A stretch of 64,000 bases of DNA from Wyeomyia smithii (GCF_029784165.1 NC_073696.1:193176498-193240497), one strand, 5' to 3'. Shown: positions 13,212 to 26,176, numbered from the stretch's first letter. Notes: a model not told the origin generated them from the sequence alone. Numbers and translations: made by a program.

Positions 13212-16132
13212 GTAAGTATACGGCTTAACAGCTGCCTATCATACCGGACTTGCTGCTGGGATGAAACGGAGCTGCAGTTTATGCCGGGTATTCCGCACAT
13301 TTGCAGGCCGGCGCGTGGACGTTCGGTATTGTACCCATCGCACGGATCGCTACGGCAAGCTGTGTTGTTAATTAGCTGTTAAACCTAATCATTCCATGGT
13401 TTGTTTGTGACACGAATCGTCTGGTCAAGACGGCCGAAGGTTTTATGTTGTGGTTTTTTATATTCTATAAGGCTTTGGACCATGTAAACGTAATTACGCT
13501 AGCAGCTGTAAATCACGAGCAATGTAACCATTTCAAGTAGGTATGAAACATGAAAGAAGTTACGAAATGCAATTTTCCAGTTTTGCTTTATCATCAGAGA
13601 TTGAGTGTTAATTTTGTATGAACCTACTCTGATTTGGGGTTTCAATCAATTTCACACTGGTTCGTTTTCGGATCAAGCTTGATTTTTCAAAATAGCACAG
13701 GTGAACAGCAAAATATGAACTTCCAACATGATCGTATCGAAATGCGATCCTCGATAGTGTTACATCATTTTTTTTTTGATGGGTATCGACAGCTCGAAAT
13801 AACGAACTAGGTAAGTAAATCGACATGTTTGACTGTGGTGGATTTCGGCCGAGCCTTGCCAATTGAAACAAGAATTCACACAATCAATGTAGGTACATCA
13901 TACAGGGGCAAAGTTATACAATTTAATGTTGCAAAAGTTACTGCAATTAACATCATTCTACAACCTTAGGGAACTCGTCAATGTGGCAGGTATGATGCCT
14001 ATCGATTTCGCTGAAAATCAGGAGCATGGATTTTCAGAATACGTTTACACTGTGGTTATTTTCCATGCACTTTAAATGCATGAATCGTAAAAAACGCTAT
14101 CTAGGTCGACAACCTTTGAAAATTTCGAGAAAAATTTCCCGTTGTCTAGCTCTGCCAAAAACTATCGTTCATTTCAATCAGTTTCAATATGCAATATTAT
14201 AAAAGAGTTAATTGTAATTCTACTGTTCTAAATTGGAACCATTTTATATGGGTTGATATTTATAAATCGTTTATCTGTCACTTTATCACATTAAACATTC
14301 CACTCCGAAATAGCTGTTATTTTATGATCATCAGTCTTTTAGTCGTTGCATGTTAATAGGATGTCCTCAACGCTTTGAACGCTTTTTTTTACCTTTCAAT
14401 TTTTTATCTTTTTTTTATTCATCATCGTGGGTGTGAGTTTTTCTGATATTTTAGAAAATTGTGTTCGAAAACGATGTTTACAATTTTTGGCTGATAACAC
14501 CCGTTGAATTTTTATGCCTTGTAGCCTTGATAGTCCTGTTAATTTTGTTATCTCACTTTAACACGGATTTTGCCTGGCAACTATTCGACAAATTGCGGAG
14601 CGAGTGTTACGGTTCTACTGACACTGGCAATCTCTCTTAAACCGGGATTCGAATAATCGTTTCTCGAAACCAACTGGATCAGAGCCTCATAATCTGACTC
14701 TGCGCTCTCACGATATTTCAAAATATTCTCTTACCCTCAATTTGTTGTTTTTTTGTTTTTTTGAATGTCCGATTTTCGTGCGGTTTCTTCACGATGTAAT
14801 TTTTTCATCCAGAAAAGCAACTCCCGTACGCGCGGCTATGGCCGAGCCACAATGCATCTCCCAAGATATGGCGCGATCGACGTGTGCCACCGGGTTGTAC
14901 AATTCGTAACATGGTCAACGAAATGCACTTTTAAAATCAAGTTCCATCCAGTCGCTGTTATGGTATGCGCCGGTCAGATTATAAATTACATGCCTGTTAC
15001 GTGACCATTCAGTTAAAGAAAACGGTGCAATGGCGACGTAGAGCGGCATTGAACGGTTGCTGCATTCCTTCGATAATTTCCCCTGAAAGTTGATTGCACA
15101 GCTGCAATCCTCGATTACTAGGTGTCATGCCCCATGTGAGCGAACGGTAACTTAAAAGCTCGATTGGTGCTGCATGATAAGTGTCTTACGGGAAATGATC
15201 GTTTGACGCCGGTGTGAACTGAAAACCAAATTCGTTGAACCGGCAAACGCCATCCATTCAGTGCTATATGTTTATCTACCAATTAAAGACCCTGCACACG
15301 TGTGTTCCCATAAGCACGCACGCCGCGCGGGGCCATCAATAAGTTCGCTTGTGGACATGGCGCACTTTCGTAACGGTTCATTGACTGCAGGCTGCACACT
15401 GCGCCACTCTGATATGTACCTACATACCGTTTACAGACAAATGAAAAAGTAACACTCAACAAAACTGTTCCATTGTATCAACAGCAATAGGAAGTCTAAA
15501 ACAATTGGGCGTCCTCTAGCTGTTCGCAGTCGAAAATTGATTACCCTATTTAAAGCATGTCGGAAATGTGTCATATTTGAAATTCAACATGGGCAGTGAA
15601 CGCCGGTTGTTAAGTGAAAACGTTGGAAAAAAAATTAACAGTTCAATCCATCATGATTTGCACATGTAAACAGCAACGAAGAGAGGTGGTCGTGTTACAT
15701 CAAATGCCACGACATAAAATGTATCCTTGGCAAATTGAATTGAAACAAAATAGCGCAATAGCGTAACATTTTTAAGTTTTATAATTTAATCATGAATGCT
15801 CGAAAAATTTTCTATAATTGGCTTGTAAAATCTAACTCAGGCAGTTTATGAGAGAATGATGTCAACAAAGGACGCGTAAACATTTTTTTTGTGTATCATC
15901 TTCATCATAATTAATTTTACTGTCGAAATCGAACTGAAATTAACTGAACTCCAAGAAAAGGAGGGGTCGCCAATGCTTTCTGAACGATTCCTGTTGCAAA
16001 TGTTCTGTCCAATACCGTATGTGACAATCATGACATCTATGTGAAAATCGCTTACATAATATAGTCAAATTAAACAAGTGACAACTTGAAAAAATACTTG
16101 AAAAAAAATCACCGCGTCTAATTCAATTTATT
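13212..16132. other. Long gap, no gene seen
   Basis: Holds two somewhat GC-richer stretches (13240-13400 and 14770-15430) without long ORFs or splice-supported exons. They could be regulatory or intronic DNA. Nothing more can be supported. Confidence 0.4.
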
Positions 16133-17138
16133 TAGGGGAACTGCTCCATTATTCATCTCAGCCCGTATATTCATCTCATTCAACATGTAAACACAATTGA
16201 AAACAGGATAAAACGCATATTTTCTTCTTAAACCAATCTGTAATCCATGGAATGGATTCTTCTTAGTTCACTTTAGATTCCACATAAAGTATAATCCCCA
16301 AAAACTCACTTAAAAGCACTAAATTTGATATTTTAGTCGGGCATCTGCACTCGAAAACTCATTTAATTCAATCACCTACCTCAGAAAACAAAATCCACGC
16401 ATTGTTCTATACGGCTACAACGGATCTCGTTCAGCAGCCAACCAAAGTTTTTTTAATCACTAGCGGACCACTTTTTATTTCAATCACTAAACAAAATCAC
16501 TCACTACACTAAGAATACTTTAATCTTTAAAATGTTCACCTCAAATTTCCTAAAACAAGCTTGAATTAGCAGAAATATATGAGATGAATTTCTACAATTC
16601 CTAAATTTCAACTGTATGTACTTTCATCTGTTTTCACTGCGTTGAAGAAAATCAAGAGTTGCCAAATCAGTTCCTGTTAATACGAAAAAATCATACTGAA
16701 AATATTGAATTATTCCGACATAATTGATATAAATTTACAGCACTGTAGTGGTTACCTAGGTTACCAGTTTTGCACGTAAACAACTGCAGCGGCTATCTAG
16801 GTAACCTACTACGACGGGCTGCGGCTACGTTCATTCATGATAATGTGTTTCATTCATCATTAACAGTGTGATGAATATGGGGGCGTCGTGAGATGAATAA
16901 TTGAGCAGTGATTCAAGTTTTGAGATGGATATGGAAGCGTTGTAAAAATAATTTTATTTTACAAAATTTAGGAGAAATCTAGCTAATTTTACTAAATATA
17001 AAATGCTAAACGATTCCATAAGAGTACGTAAGCATATTTAGTTTATTTGTTCAATGATTCCGTGAAAATTTTGTGTTTAATCCGTGCATTCTTCGTGAAT
17101 ATCGGCTTAATGAGATGAATAATGGAGCAGTTCCCCTA
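16133..17138. mobile_element. 1-kb MITE with perfect 28-bp TIRs
   Basis: The end at 16133-16160 (TAGGGGAACTGCTCCATTAT then TCATCTCA) is matched perfectly in inverse at 17111-17138. Both outer ends coincide with TA, the likely target duplication. There is no ORF of note inside. The interior has degenerate internal copies of GAGATGAAT (about 16879, 16891) and a short inverted pair around TAGGTTACC (about 16756/16799). Non-autonomous DNA transposon; TA target suggests Tc1/mariner-type mobilisation. Confidence 0.85.
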
Positions 17139-17193
17139 TCACTTATACACTGGAGACAGCATTCCTTTGTATGTTAACTTCGCTATGGATTGA

Positions 17194-17477
17194 TGTTTTC
17201 TGCTCCAAAGAGATTGTGCTTTGGTACGAGGAGGAAAGATGTTTATACAACTTCGTATGATCTATGTCTGTAAAAAACAGAAAATATTCTGAAATTCGCA
17301 AAAGAAACTAATCACTGCATCACCAGTTTTGAACAGATATGAGTTTCTTGTTATTTTAGCTATTGAAAACCACAAATAAACAACGATTTTTGTTTTCAAA
17401 ACAGATTGTGTGTTTACACAAAATTTCAGAATGCTACAGCCGGAAAGATGCCGACAGCTCTCGCTGCAAAACTTTGT
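17194..17477 (-). repeat. Dispersed repeat, member B of inverted pair
   Basis: Inverse copy of 8636-8960: contains CGACAGCTCTCGCTGCAAAA and AAGATGTTTATACAACTTCG in the reversed order. It lies 56 bp beyond the 1-kb MITE. Confidence 0.7.
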
Positions 17478-18387
17478 GTAATGTTGTAGTGTATTTTTTG
17501 TATGCATTTTTCCTGCGAAAAAAAAACAGTCTGTCAAATAAATGCTACGTCGATTTCAATCCAAACCCCTCCCCTTCCAACGCACTTGAATTTTTCAAGT
17601 TGCAAAGTGTAGTCCGGAGCGGTGTAGCTACACCGCGAAAACGAATCCGACATATGTTTTATTCAAAGCGTCCTACATAAACTTGACAACGTCAAAATAA
17701 ATGCAGAAGAAGGATTGTGTGAATTCTCTGTGTGGAAATATTCAGAAATCCAAATTTCACGATAATCTATCAAAAAGTCTCCCCAGTAAATAGTCGTAGA
17801 CAACGACCAAACCCCCACGTCCCCCTATTTTCTCGAAAAAAGAGCTGAAATGTTGATCTCATATTAGTTATTGCCATAAATAGAATAATAATTAAATAAT
17901 AATAGACTCACGATAGACAACATATAATTTACAATCGAATTTCAATTGTCCTTTATATATATTATCACACGCATTTCAACATTTAATTAAAGAAAACAGA
18001 ATAACTCCGAATTCAGTTGGAACCATTTTTAAGCATTTACGAAAAATATAAGTGCATAATTTCAAGTTTAACTGAAAATGACCAGAAGCGTCCAAAAGAA
18101 TCCATATTAAAATGGCATCACGGAAAAATACTGTAGGAACTCACCCATTGGGTATTTTCTCTTGAAATCTTAGATAGAAGCGATCTGAAGCGTATTGTTT
18201 ACACTATAATTTTATCGCTGTCAGTATAAAGAGACGAACCAGTCTGAAGACTGAAAGTCTCTATAATAAAAGAAAGTGGAAGAGGTTGTTTACAAGAAAC
18301 GACCGCAAGGTTAACGTAGAATTACGACAGCCTGTCTTATGTCAATAATTTTTTGCAATAGCTTTGGAAATACACTCGATTAGGGTT
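17478..18387. other. Gap with no recognised gene
   Basis: AT-rich with no supported features. A 105-codon frame (17363-17680, +) overlaps the dispersed repeat and has no motif. Confidence 0.4.
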
Positions 18388-18860
18388 AATCATTTTAATG
18401 GAAGCAGATTATTGCGTGTTTGATACTGCTGTTAATGAAGTGTTATGACTTTTCTAAAACCCTTAAACTCTTCAAATATTCATTTGTGTTCTTCAAATTT
18501 CAGTTGCTCAATTTAATATCCGATGAAATGTCTGTTTCTTATCTGATGAAGCTCTTATATAGGCCAAATGATGCATCCCAATTTACTAGGTCCATAACTC
18601 TGCTGACCGTGCTTGGGAAAGCAATCGTATAACGACCATCCAGAGGTCGAATTTTGTGTTTTGATAAGGCTTAAGAATTTTCAATAGTACAATAGTTCGA
18701 ATGATAAAATTGCAATTTCATGCATTTGGTAGGAATCTTAGAAGATTTTCTAATCGAATGCTGCAAAAACGAAGGAAATCCATCGAAAACTAACCGATTT
18801 ATTAGCATTTGAAATTTTTCTCACTTTTTTCAGTTTTAGATTTTCATTTTACATCCCTAT
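18388..18860 (+). repeat. Dispersed repeat, copy 1
   Basis: Shares two blocks in the same order with 20330-21260: GCAGATTATTGCGTGTTTGA near the start, and AGAGGTCGA..TTTGYGTTT followed by AATTTTCAATAGTACA and CATTTGG later. Divergence is substantial. No coding content recognised; TE class unknown. Confidence 0.5.
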
Positions 18861-19429
18861 GTAGCCGAACTTCCTGGGAGAAGTATTCTACTTCAAAATT
18901 AAATCTTTATTAATTCATTTGTTGTCCTTATCAGGACATTTGTTCAATATATCATAGGATGTAGTGTTTATCTTACATCTCTGTGTTACCTTGACAGTGA
19001 GGACTAAGGCGCATGGTCAACACAATAAGAAAGGTGTATTCACATTGAAAACTAGACACGGCTTTACTGGAGGAAGTGTTGGCAAATGCATCTACCGCTA
19101 ATACCGCCGCTTTCATACGAAAGCGCGTCATTTCATGTGGGGAATATCAACAACGAAAAATGACGCGCGTCTAAGCATAACCCGAACTGTTTCGCCGTGC
19201 TGCTCCCATTTACCTTTACATCGGCCTCAGGGAAGTACCGGCTGCATCTGCATTTACTGCTGAGGCTGTCACTATACTGCTATTGGTACCAAAAGCTATT
19301 AACTCTTCAAATAAGTGTTTTATTTGTTCTCAAAAGAACAATTGTTCAATTCAAAATCGGATTCACGCAATCGCATCTCTGTAATATTACCGACAATATT
19401 CTTCTGAACAAAATGGTACAACTTTCCCA

Positions 19430-19581
19430 TTAGGCCTCTGCCATAATAGATGCGAAAAGCGACGCGAACCGATTCGCTCGGCAGTAGGTTAATGTTAAGC
19501 CATCAGTAGAGCTGTACATTAACCTACAGCCGAGCGTATCGGTTCGCGCCGCTTTTCGCGTCTACTATGGCAGAGGCCTTA
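19430..19581. mobile_element. PIF/Harbinger-type MITE with TTA duplication
   Basis: Arms of about 63 bp at 19433-19495 and 19516-19578 are inverse complements with about five mismatches, starting GGCCTCTGCCATA and containing CGAACCGAT..GCTCGGC. The 20-bp loop is short. TTA flanks both ends (19430-19432 and 19579-19581), the 3-bp target site expected for PIF/Harbinger elements. Class is inferred from the target site only. Confidence 0.8.
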
Positions 19582-20329
19582 GAGAAAGTTGCTGGCTGAT
19601 GTATTCTCTTCATGAAAGCCTGCTGCTGATGCTTCCCGCTACCACACTGAAACAGCATTTTAGTGAAGGGAGTGTCGTTGCATCAGCTGTCCCTGCTAAT
19701 ATCGATGCTGATATACCCGCTGCAACAGCTACGCTATACATAGCCATGCCACAGTTGTGGCCGCTGTACGCTGGCCCAACTGCTGAGCAACTGCAACGCT
19801 ATCCGTAGCCATGCCACAGTTGTGGCCGCCATTGGTATCCGCTGTACCTGCATCTGCTGGCCCAGCTGCTATCGATGGTGAGATCCGCTGAAACTGCTAC
19901 GCTTATCCGCAGCCATGCCACAGTTGTGGCCGCTATCCGCTATCGATGGTACCCACTGCTCGCTCCCGCTGCTACTAAGGGAGGACTGCTGTTGTCGCTG
20001 TTCTGAACTATTATGAGCGGCTTCGACTAAACAGGCTCTTATATAGGGATGAAAATAGGAATGAATTATTTTTCGTACGTGGTGGAATGATATAACTTGA
20101 AAAATATTTGTGACTTCATTCTGGCTCAGAGCGATCATTTGATAAGCTCCACCTCCTCTATCAGTTTCTAAAGTTTTTTCTCAGTTTCGTAGCACGTTTG
20201 TACAAAAATGATTTATTGTGGACATTCTGTCGAGCCGGATCGATAGCATTCTCATTGAATTTTCAACAAAATAACATGTTTTGTGTCGTGCTGCGCAGCT
20301 TGGTTGAAGAAAATGTTCCCGTCCCCGTG
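19582..20329. repeat. Region with three copies of a 22-bp phrase
   Basis: AGCCATGCCACAGTTGTGGC occurs at about 19743, 19807 and 19911, each followed by CGC and each containing an inner palindrome (GCCACAGTTGTGGC). CCGCTATC/CTGGCCCA phrases are interspersed. GC-richer than surroundings. Not recognised; looks like part of a decayed repetitive element rather than a gene. Confidence 0.5.
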
Positions 20330-21290
20330 TCGTATGAAAGCAGATTATTGCGTGTTTGACATTGCCGATGGTAGACATGAGTATGAAGGTCAAAATTCTG
20401 CTGAGATATCAAAATATAACCGTTTTAATTTAAGACGCAAGAGCGTAAGTGCTGCATTTCTGTTATCTGCTGCCATCCAGCACGAGAACAAGTATAAATT
20501 ATAACTGGTCCTTCTCAGGGCCACCAACACGTTCTTGAGGCAATGTTGAATTTTTCCTCGCTTGCAAATGCTGAAATTCGCGGTTTTCCGTCTGTTACAC
20601 ACGATGAAAAATTTTAACTACTTCAATCACATAGTTGAAGAGCTCCAAAAGGTGCTATCATATTTCACAACAGTAACAACACTGGCAAGTTTGTTCAATT
20701 ATCATCATTCCGGATAACGCCGATTCGCCGATGATTCTAGATCTCCCGTTTTCTCTAGTAGAATTGCCTACCATTTCCAATAATTCTGCAGCTACCGAAA
20801 ACTCCATAACAGCCGCCAGATAGACAGATGCTTAAGTATCAACGCGCCCAGAACGATCAGCCAGAGATTGAAACTTTTCTCTCTTCTTCACGATCAGCAA
20901 TCAACGTCCGTGTGGTATCGGCACAATCATGGAATGAATTATACATAAAACACAAAGCGCGCATTCTTAGTCAACTAGGTATATTCTGTCGACCTTGTTA
21001 GGGAAAGAAGCATTGTGCGACCAATCAGAGGTCGACATTTGCGTTTCGACAAGGCTTGACAATTTTCAATAGTACAGTCGTTCGAACAATCAGATTACAA
21101 CTTTCTGCATTTGGACGGGTGCTTGGTTGATTTTCCAATCGATTGCTGCAAAAATGATGAAAATCGGTTGGAAACTGACTGAGCTTAAAACGGTTGAAAA
21201 TGGACAATTTTTGTGACGCTTTCGATGTTTTTGGTTTTTGAAACTGGATCCCTGTAATGAAATTGGTCCCCTGTATATGTTGCCGTAAGA
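20330..21290 (+). repeat. Dispersed repeat, copy 2
   Basis: Related to 18388-18860 (see there) but longer: the first block at 20338 and the second at about 20995-21260 are separated by about 600 bp. A 73-codon frame at 20283-20504 has no known domain. Confidence 0.5.
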
Positions 21291-21490
21291 CGTAATTCTA
21301 CGTCAAAAAAGAATTGCTGTTAATTTTTCGAAGATTGGAAAAAATATGTCACTTTTTTTATATGCCTGGATATATATGTTTATATGCTTGGATACTGTAC
21401 ACCCAGATGCTAATGAAACCTTATCATAGATGACTTATTACAAAAGTTCACATCAATGGACAACGAAAGTCTAATTCCTTAACAAAAAAA

Positions 21491-21806
21491 ATGACTAATC
21501 GTGCTGAACGAAAAATACGGTACTGTAAACGAGTAGTTCTACTTCAAGGAGTGTCTACAGAAGCGTCTGCCTTCTTTGTTGAAGCAGCATATGGGTCCTG
21601 CGATTTTCTGGCCGGATCTAGCTTCGTGCCACTACTCAAATTATGTCCAGGAGTACATCTAACATTTAATTTTACAAAACCCACACCAAAACGTCTCACA
21701 TTCGTTACCGTTCCATTTTAACGAAAAGGCCGTTAACAGAAGTGATACGAAGCCAACGGGGACTTTTTCGTACCCAAGGACATAAGCGCCCCCAACGCAT
21801 CGGAAC
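21491..21806 (+). pseudogene. Tc1/mariner transposase, 5' part, split by a hAT
   Basis: Broken + frames give KECLQKRLPSLLKQHMGP, then FWPDLASCHYSN (block with the second catalytic Asp), and after a frame change ANGDFFVPKDISAPNASEL. This run is interrupted at 21807 by the hAT element and resumes at 24254 as KPIEKYWVIMKQALQ. Joined across the hAT, the order is that of mosquito-type Tc1/mariner transposases (VPKDMNPPN..LRPIEKYW). Stops and frameshifts show that it was already a pseudogene or has decayed since. Confidence 0.8.
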
Positions 21807-24253
21807 TAGGGTTTGCAATATTCCCGGGAAACGGGAATGAAATATCTCATTTCCCTGGAATTCCCGGAAACCGGGAATGGAGAAATAGTTTCATAGAAGA
21901 AATTAAATTTCAAATAAAGTTCATTAATAAAAGGTATTCAAAAATCGTTTACAACTTCATTATCAATTATCAGTTAAAAAATAAAACTTATTCAAATTCG
22001 CATCGATTTGTGTTGCAAATATTTGCAGAAGAGTGGCTTTCAGGGTTTTCAAGTCGTCAAACAATCGCTTCAGATCCGCTAAAAATTTCCTTTAACCCTA
22101 AATAATGTATTTTCCTTCTGTAAAACTCTACTTAAGTCCACTGAATCACCGCTAGTGTTCGATTTCTATAATACTTCTAAATCACCGATTCCAGCTCTTG
22201 CTACATTTCAATAGAAACTGGAGTGTCCATTGTCCAATACTTTCAGTTTGTTGGAGAGTTAGCTGATTGTTAGGCAGGCCTTAAACGAGGAAAACATTTG
22301 CTATTTGATACTGATTTTTTTTAACCATAATATTTCTTCGGGCTAGTGTATGCTATACTATTACACTATAACGAATATTTGCTTACAACTTTGTTTGTTT
22401 AAACGGTAACATAGCCTTTTTGATAATTTTTTATCAAATATATTTGCTATCCCATTACACGATGCGAATTATTTAAAAAAACAGTCGCAAATCTAGTTTT
22501 TGTTGACAGAGAAATACCTCAAACCCTTTTGGAATTGGTATCACCATTGATTAAAGAGCAGGATTCCGTATAAGAATTTTGATTGTTTAACTAGAATGTT
22601 ATTTGGCCACGTGACGGTTTTTTTGTAAAAGATCGAGACAAACCGAAAGGAAATGATAGAATACTAAATAATCACTTCAATACGACCCTAAATAAGTCAG
22701 TTCTAGAGCATTGGAATGCCTACGTAACCAACCTGCGAAGATGATTTTTGATGTGAAATTGCGGCCACGACCCAAGTTACACTGACTGAGTTTTATTAAA
22801 TTATTTATATCTGGTCGCATTGGAACTTTATTCATCTTCACAAAAAGCAACCTGTTAGAAACACTTCTGGAGAAGTGCAATCGTATTTATATACGAAAAC
22901 AGATATTATAGGTAACCCAGTAGTTATTGGTTGCGTACTTTACAAACAGTTATTATTAGTAAACAAGTAGGTAGTGTTGCACGGAACGGACGTGATTTTT
23001 CTCCTGCGTCACAGTTTTCTCGCTGGAAATATTCTCTTTATTGTTTTTGGTAAAGGTATTTAAGTGTTACAATGCAGGTCGGTTCATAAAGATGAGGCTA
23101 GGACAGAAGTGGTGTCTCTTGAAACTGAGGAAAAAAAATCTGAGCATGAACAAAAAAATTCTGCAGATCTTCTAGAAAGATCTCGAAGCCGCCATAAGGA
23201 GAGATTTACCCAACAGAAGCCAAGGATACTGAATGTCCAACGAATTTTTTCTGCAACTTCAACCAGGCTGAATGATACTCGACAGATGGGCATCAATGAA
23301 TAGGATGTGGATTGATTTTAAATGGTGAGAGCGTTCTTTTTTAGCTTAGCATTTCGCTATGATTGTGTTTAATATTGGTGCAGAACGACAGTTGAATTTC
23401 TGCAACCTCTTGTCAATAAATATAACATGCTATTAAATACGGGTCAATTTTTTTGATACAAATGTATCAAACGAATTGAAAGTCTGAAAATAATAATAAA
23501 ATCTGCAAGATTCTAATATTATTTTAAGGCGGGGCTTACCGATTGGAAAATTACTCCGGAATGTACTGCAAGTACTCAGTCATTCTGTAAAGGGTCTTTG
23601 GAAGGTCGGTAGAGCTAACACCTTCTAGATCCCGAAACAAAGATAGTTGCAGAAATGAAAGATAATTGCAACTGTCTTTTTTTCACTACATCACTGCCAG
23701 ACAGTGGGATCTAGAAAGGTTCCACACACACATTATTTATATCTGGTCGCATTGATTTACGGATTTTAAATTTTTCCATCAACCTACAGGATTCGAAAAT
23801 TTGTATCAATGAAGAAAAAAAATCGAGCAACCATTCACTTAGTAGTGAACTTACTGGCATAGTACGACATTGGACATTTTTCGTTCACTGAAATTGACAA
23901 TTTTTCGTTCACTGAACAAGACAACAAATATTTTTGTCGAATAATTGGAGCAAATAATTTGTTAGTACACGGCCAGCAAATATTGGCCGTCATTTCAAGC
24001 AAATATTTACTTCGCATAGTGCCCATTTTAAAGCTGCTATATTCTTTGACAACATAAGTTTCGCTTTACGATACGATATTTAGTTTTATTGCACTATTAT
24101 GTGGGAAACTATATTAAATATTGCGAAATTTTTCGAGGGACTCGAGAATCCCGGGATCCCGGGAATCAATATTTCTGTTCCCGGGATCCAGGAATCCCGG
24201 GAAAAGGTAATCCCCGGGAAATCGTTCCCGAGATTGCAAACCCTAATCGGAAC
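21799..24253. mobile_element. hAT-superfamily element with 8-bp duplication
   Basis: The element spans 21807-24245 and is bounded by a perfect 8-bp duplication ATCGGAAC (21799-21806 and 24246-24253). Ends are inverse: TAGGGTTTGCAAT at the left and ATTGCAAACCCTA at the right. Subterminal sequence is rich in CCCGGGA/TTCCCGGG motifs on both sides (at least five CCCGGG in the last 120 bp). An 8-bp duplication is diagnostic of hAT-like insertion. No intact transposase is visible over 2.4 kb; the best open frame is 79 codons (23064-23303). A 21-bp phrase TTATTTATATCTGGTCGCAT is present twice (22801, 23736). Probably a degenerate or non-autonomous copy. Confidence 0.88.
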
Positions 24254-24372
24254 TAAAGCCCATCGAAAAATACTATGGGTTATTATGAAGCAGGCACTAC
24301 AGAACATCCTAGGAAGGTCAAATCTGACCAAGACATGAAGAAAAAGTGTGTGTCCGTCAGAAGAAGTGGGAG
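24254..24372 (+). pseudogene. Tc1/mariner transposase, 3' part, after the hAT
   Basis: Continues in frame from the left target duplication: KPIEKYWVIMKQALQ carries the third acidic residue (the Glu of PIEKYW), then NILGRSNLTKT and a stop. Sequence decays and is cut by the minisatellite-bearing MITE starting about 24380. Confidence 0.8.
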
Positions 24373-24379
24373 CCAGAAT

Positions 24380-24537
24380 ATGCATATACACTATCCAGCG
24401 AAATCCACGCAAAAAAATACCGCGTAAATTCCGGAATCCGCGTAAAAAACCGCATAATTTCCGGAATCCACGGGAAAAAGGGTAAATTCCGGAATCCGCG
24501 TAAAAATAACCTGCGTAAAAAGCGACCTTAGTGCATA
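24380..24537. mobile_element. Minisatellite-bearing MITE, copy 1
   Basis: Contains CGCGTAAATTCCGGAATCCG units separated by poly-A (unit about 28-34 bp, about four units) and ends with GCGTAAAAAGCGACCTTAGT. The left end TATACACTATCCAGCG is an imperfect inverse of that end. Same family as 60779-61086 and 29340-29425. Confidence 0.65.
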
Positions 24538-26176
24538 GAAAACCTTATGAGTAAAGTTGAGTGTGTGCTAGCGTACGGTTATGGTATTGAAGTTGAATGA
24601 AATAAATATGCCAAAAACATACTAATGGTTTATATTTTATTGTCTGAAAGTTTGAAAAGGGTCGGTCAATTAGGTAATTTTCTACAACATTTTTTTTCTC
24701 CGTGATGCAAGTTGATGTAATATCTGAACAAATAATGCTAGACAAAAAAATCGGCCAAACTAAATCTAGCTGAAAGTGGCTTAAAAACAGAAGAAACCAA
24801 AAAAGCTGTAGATATTGTTCAGAAGTAGACAATAGTAAGCTAAAAATTGATTTTCAAAATATCTCCAAAAATTCAAAACACCTATATTAATCAGAAAAGA
24901 CATTAAAATTTACTCAATTTGGTTACACTTAACTTAAGCGCCTCCTGAAAGCTAAAAAAATGCACCCTTAACAAAATGGAAGAACTTCAATAACTTGGTG
25001 AAACAAACCGCTAAGGAATATGGCTCCTAACGCGGTTTAGAAAGTATAAAAATAAAATGATCTTAAATATATCTCCAACTTCTAGAAGACAGAACGACCT
25101 GAAAATTACATAATCAAAATACTGTCAAAATGCCTGAAAACATGAAACAGCGAAAAAGCTACAACAGAAATCAATTAGAAATTTAAAAAAACCGTTCGAG
25201 GGAACAGAAAAACGACTGTGAATACTTCTGGAACCCAGAAAAAAAATTTAAAAAAATGATTATAATATTTGATTTGAACAAATCAGGGAATTCTAACGAG
25301 AGGAAAAGTTCAAAAAGGAAAATGATCCAATTACAGCCTAAACTTATGAATAAAAGAAAATGGCAAGCAAAAATTGATTGCTAACGAGAATAAAATAAAG
25401 AAGTTTAATAGGAAATTTTTCAAAACAAGGAAGTGGCTCATAAGAAATGATTCCAAAATTATTATAATTAAGTATAGCTGACAACGACACTAAATCGGAA
25501 TTTCCGTTGAGTTTTTATCATGGGCCTACACACTTTCGAATTCGTTAGAAATATACTTGAACCTAATTTTATCAAAAAATCAAATTGATTTTACTCTATT
25601 CATCAAATCATTATGTTCTTAAGCAAAAAATAAAAAAAACCCAGACCGGTTTCGTAATTGATAACAAATCATAATACTGCATTACACAACGAATTATGTA
25701 CGTTACACCTTAATCTCCATCCATGCATGATCCGCGTCGTCGCGTCGGGCCGGCAATTCACTGGGGCTGTAAAATGTGGGCCATGATTGGTACGAAAAAT
25801 GAATAACAATAATGAAGTGATTGGTTGGTTGTTGTCTAATTAGGTTTTGTTTTCCTGGCAGTATCCGTACAAAAACTGTTGTTGGAAAATTGTACTAATG
25901 GGAAAATTCATTTTAATTCGGTAACTGTAAAAATTCGGAAGAATGGTATACATATTGAACCGTTTGTTTTTAGCGTGCCCCGCGCTCTAGTTGCGGTGAA
26001 TAAATACGACTGGATGAGTTGCATAATTGTATGAATTTTCTTGTGGGCTCACTACCAGGCTGAAAGCCAGTTGTGAACTGCACTAGTGAAACCGGCTTAT
26101 TACTTTCGTTTTTTATAACATTGGACGATCGATCGCATTGGCTTCGAATTTGCTGCAATTTTCCACACCTTGACAG
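24538..26176. other. Gap with no recognised gene
   Basis: Strongly A-rich on the + strand from 24840 to 25480 with no ORF. A short GC-rich island lies at 25726-25790. Probably intron or 5' flank of the cuticular gene. Confidence 0.4.

Noticed and set aside
23064..23303. hAT transposase fragment in the 79-codon frame
   Set aside because: No recognisable BED, DDE or dimerisation motif; cannot be supported.
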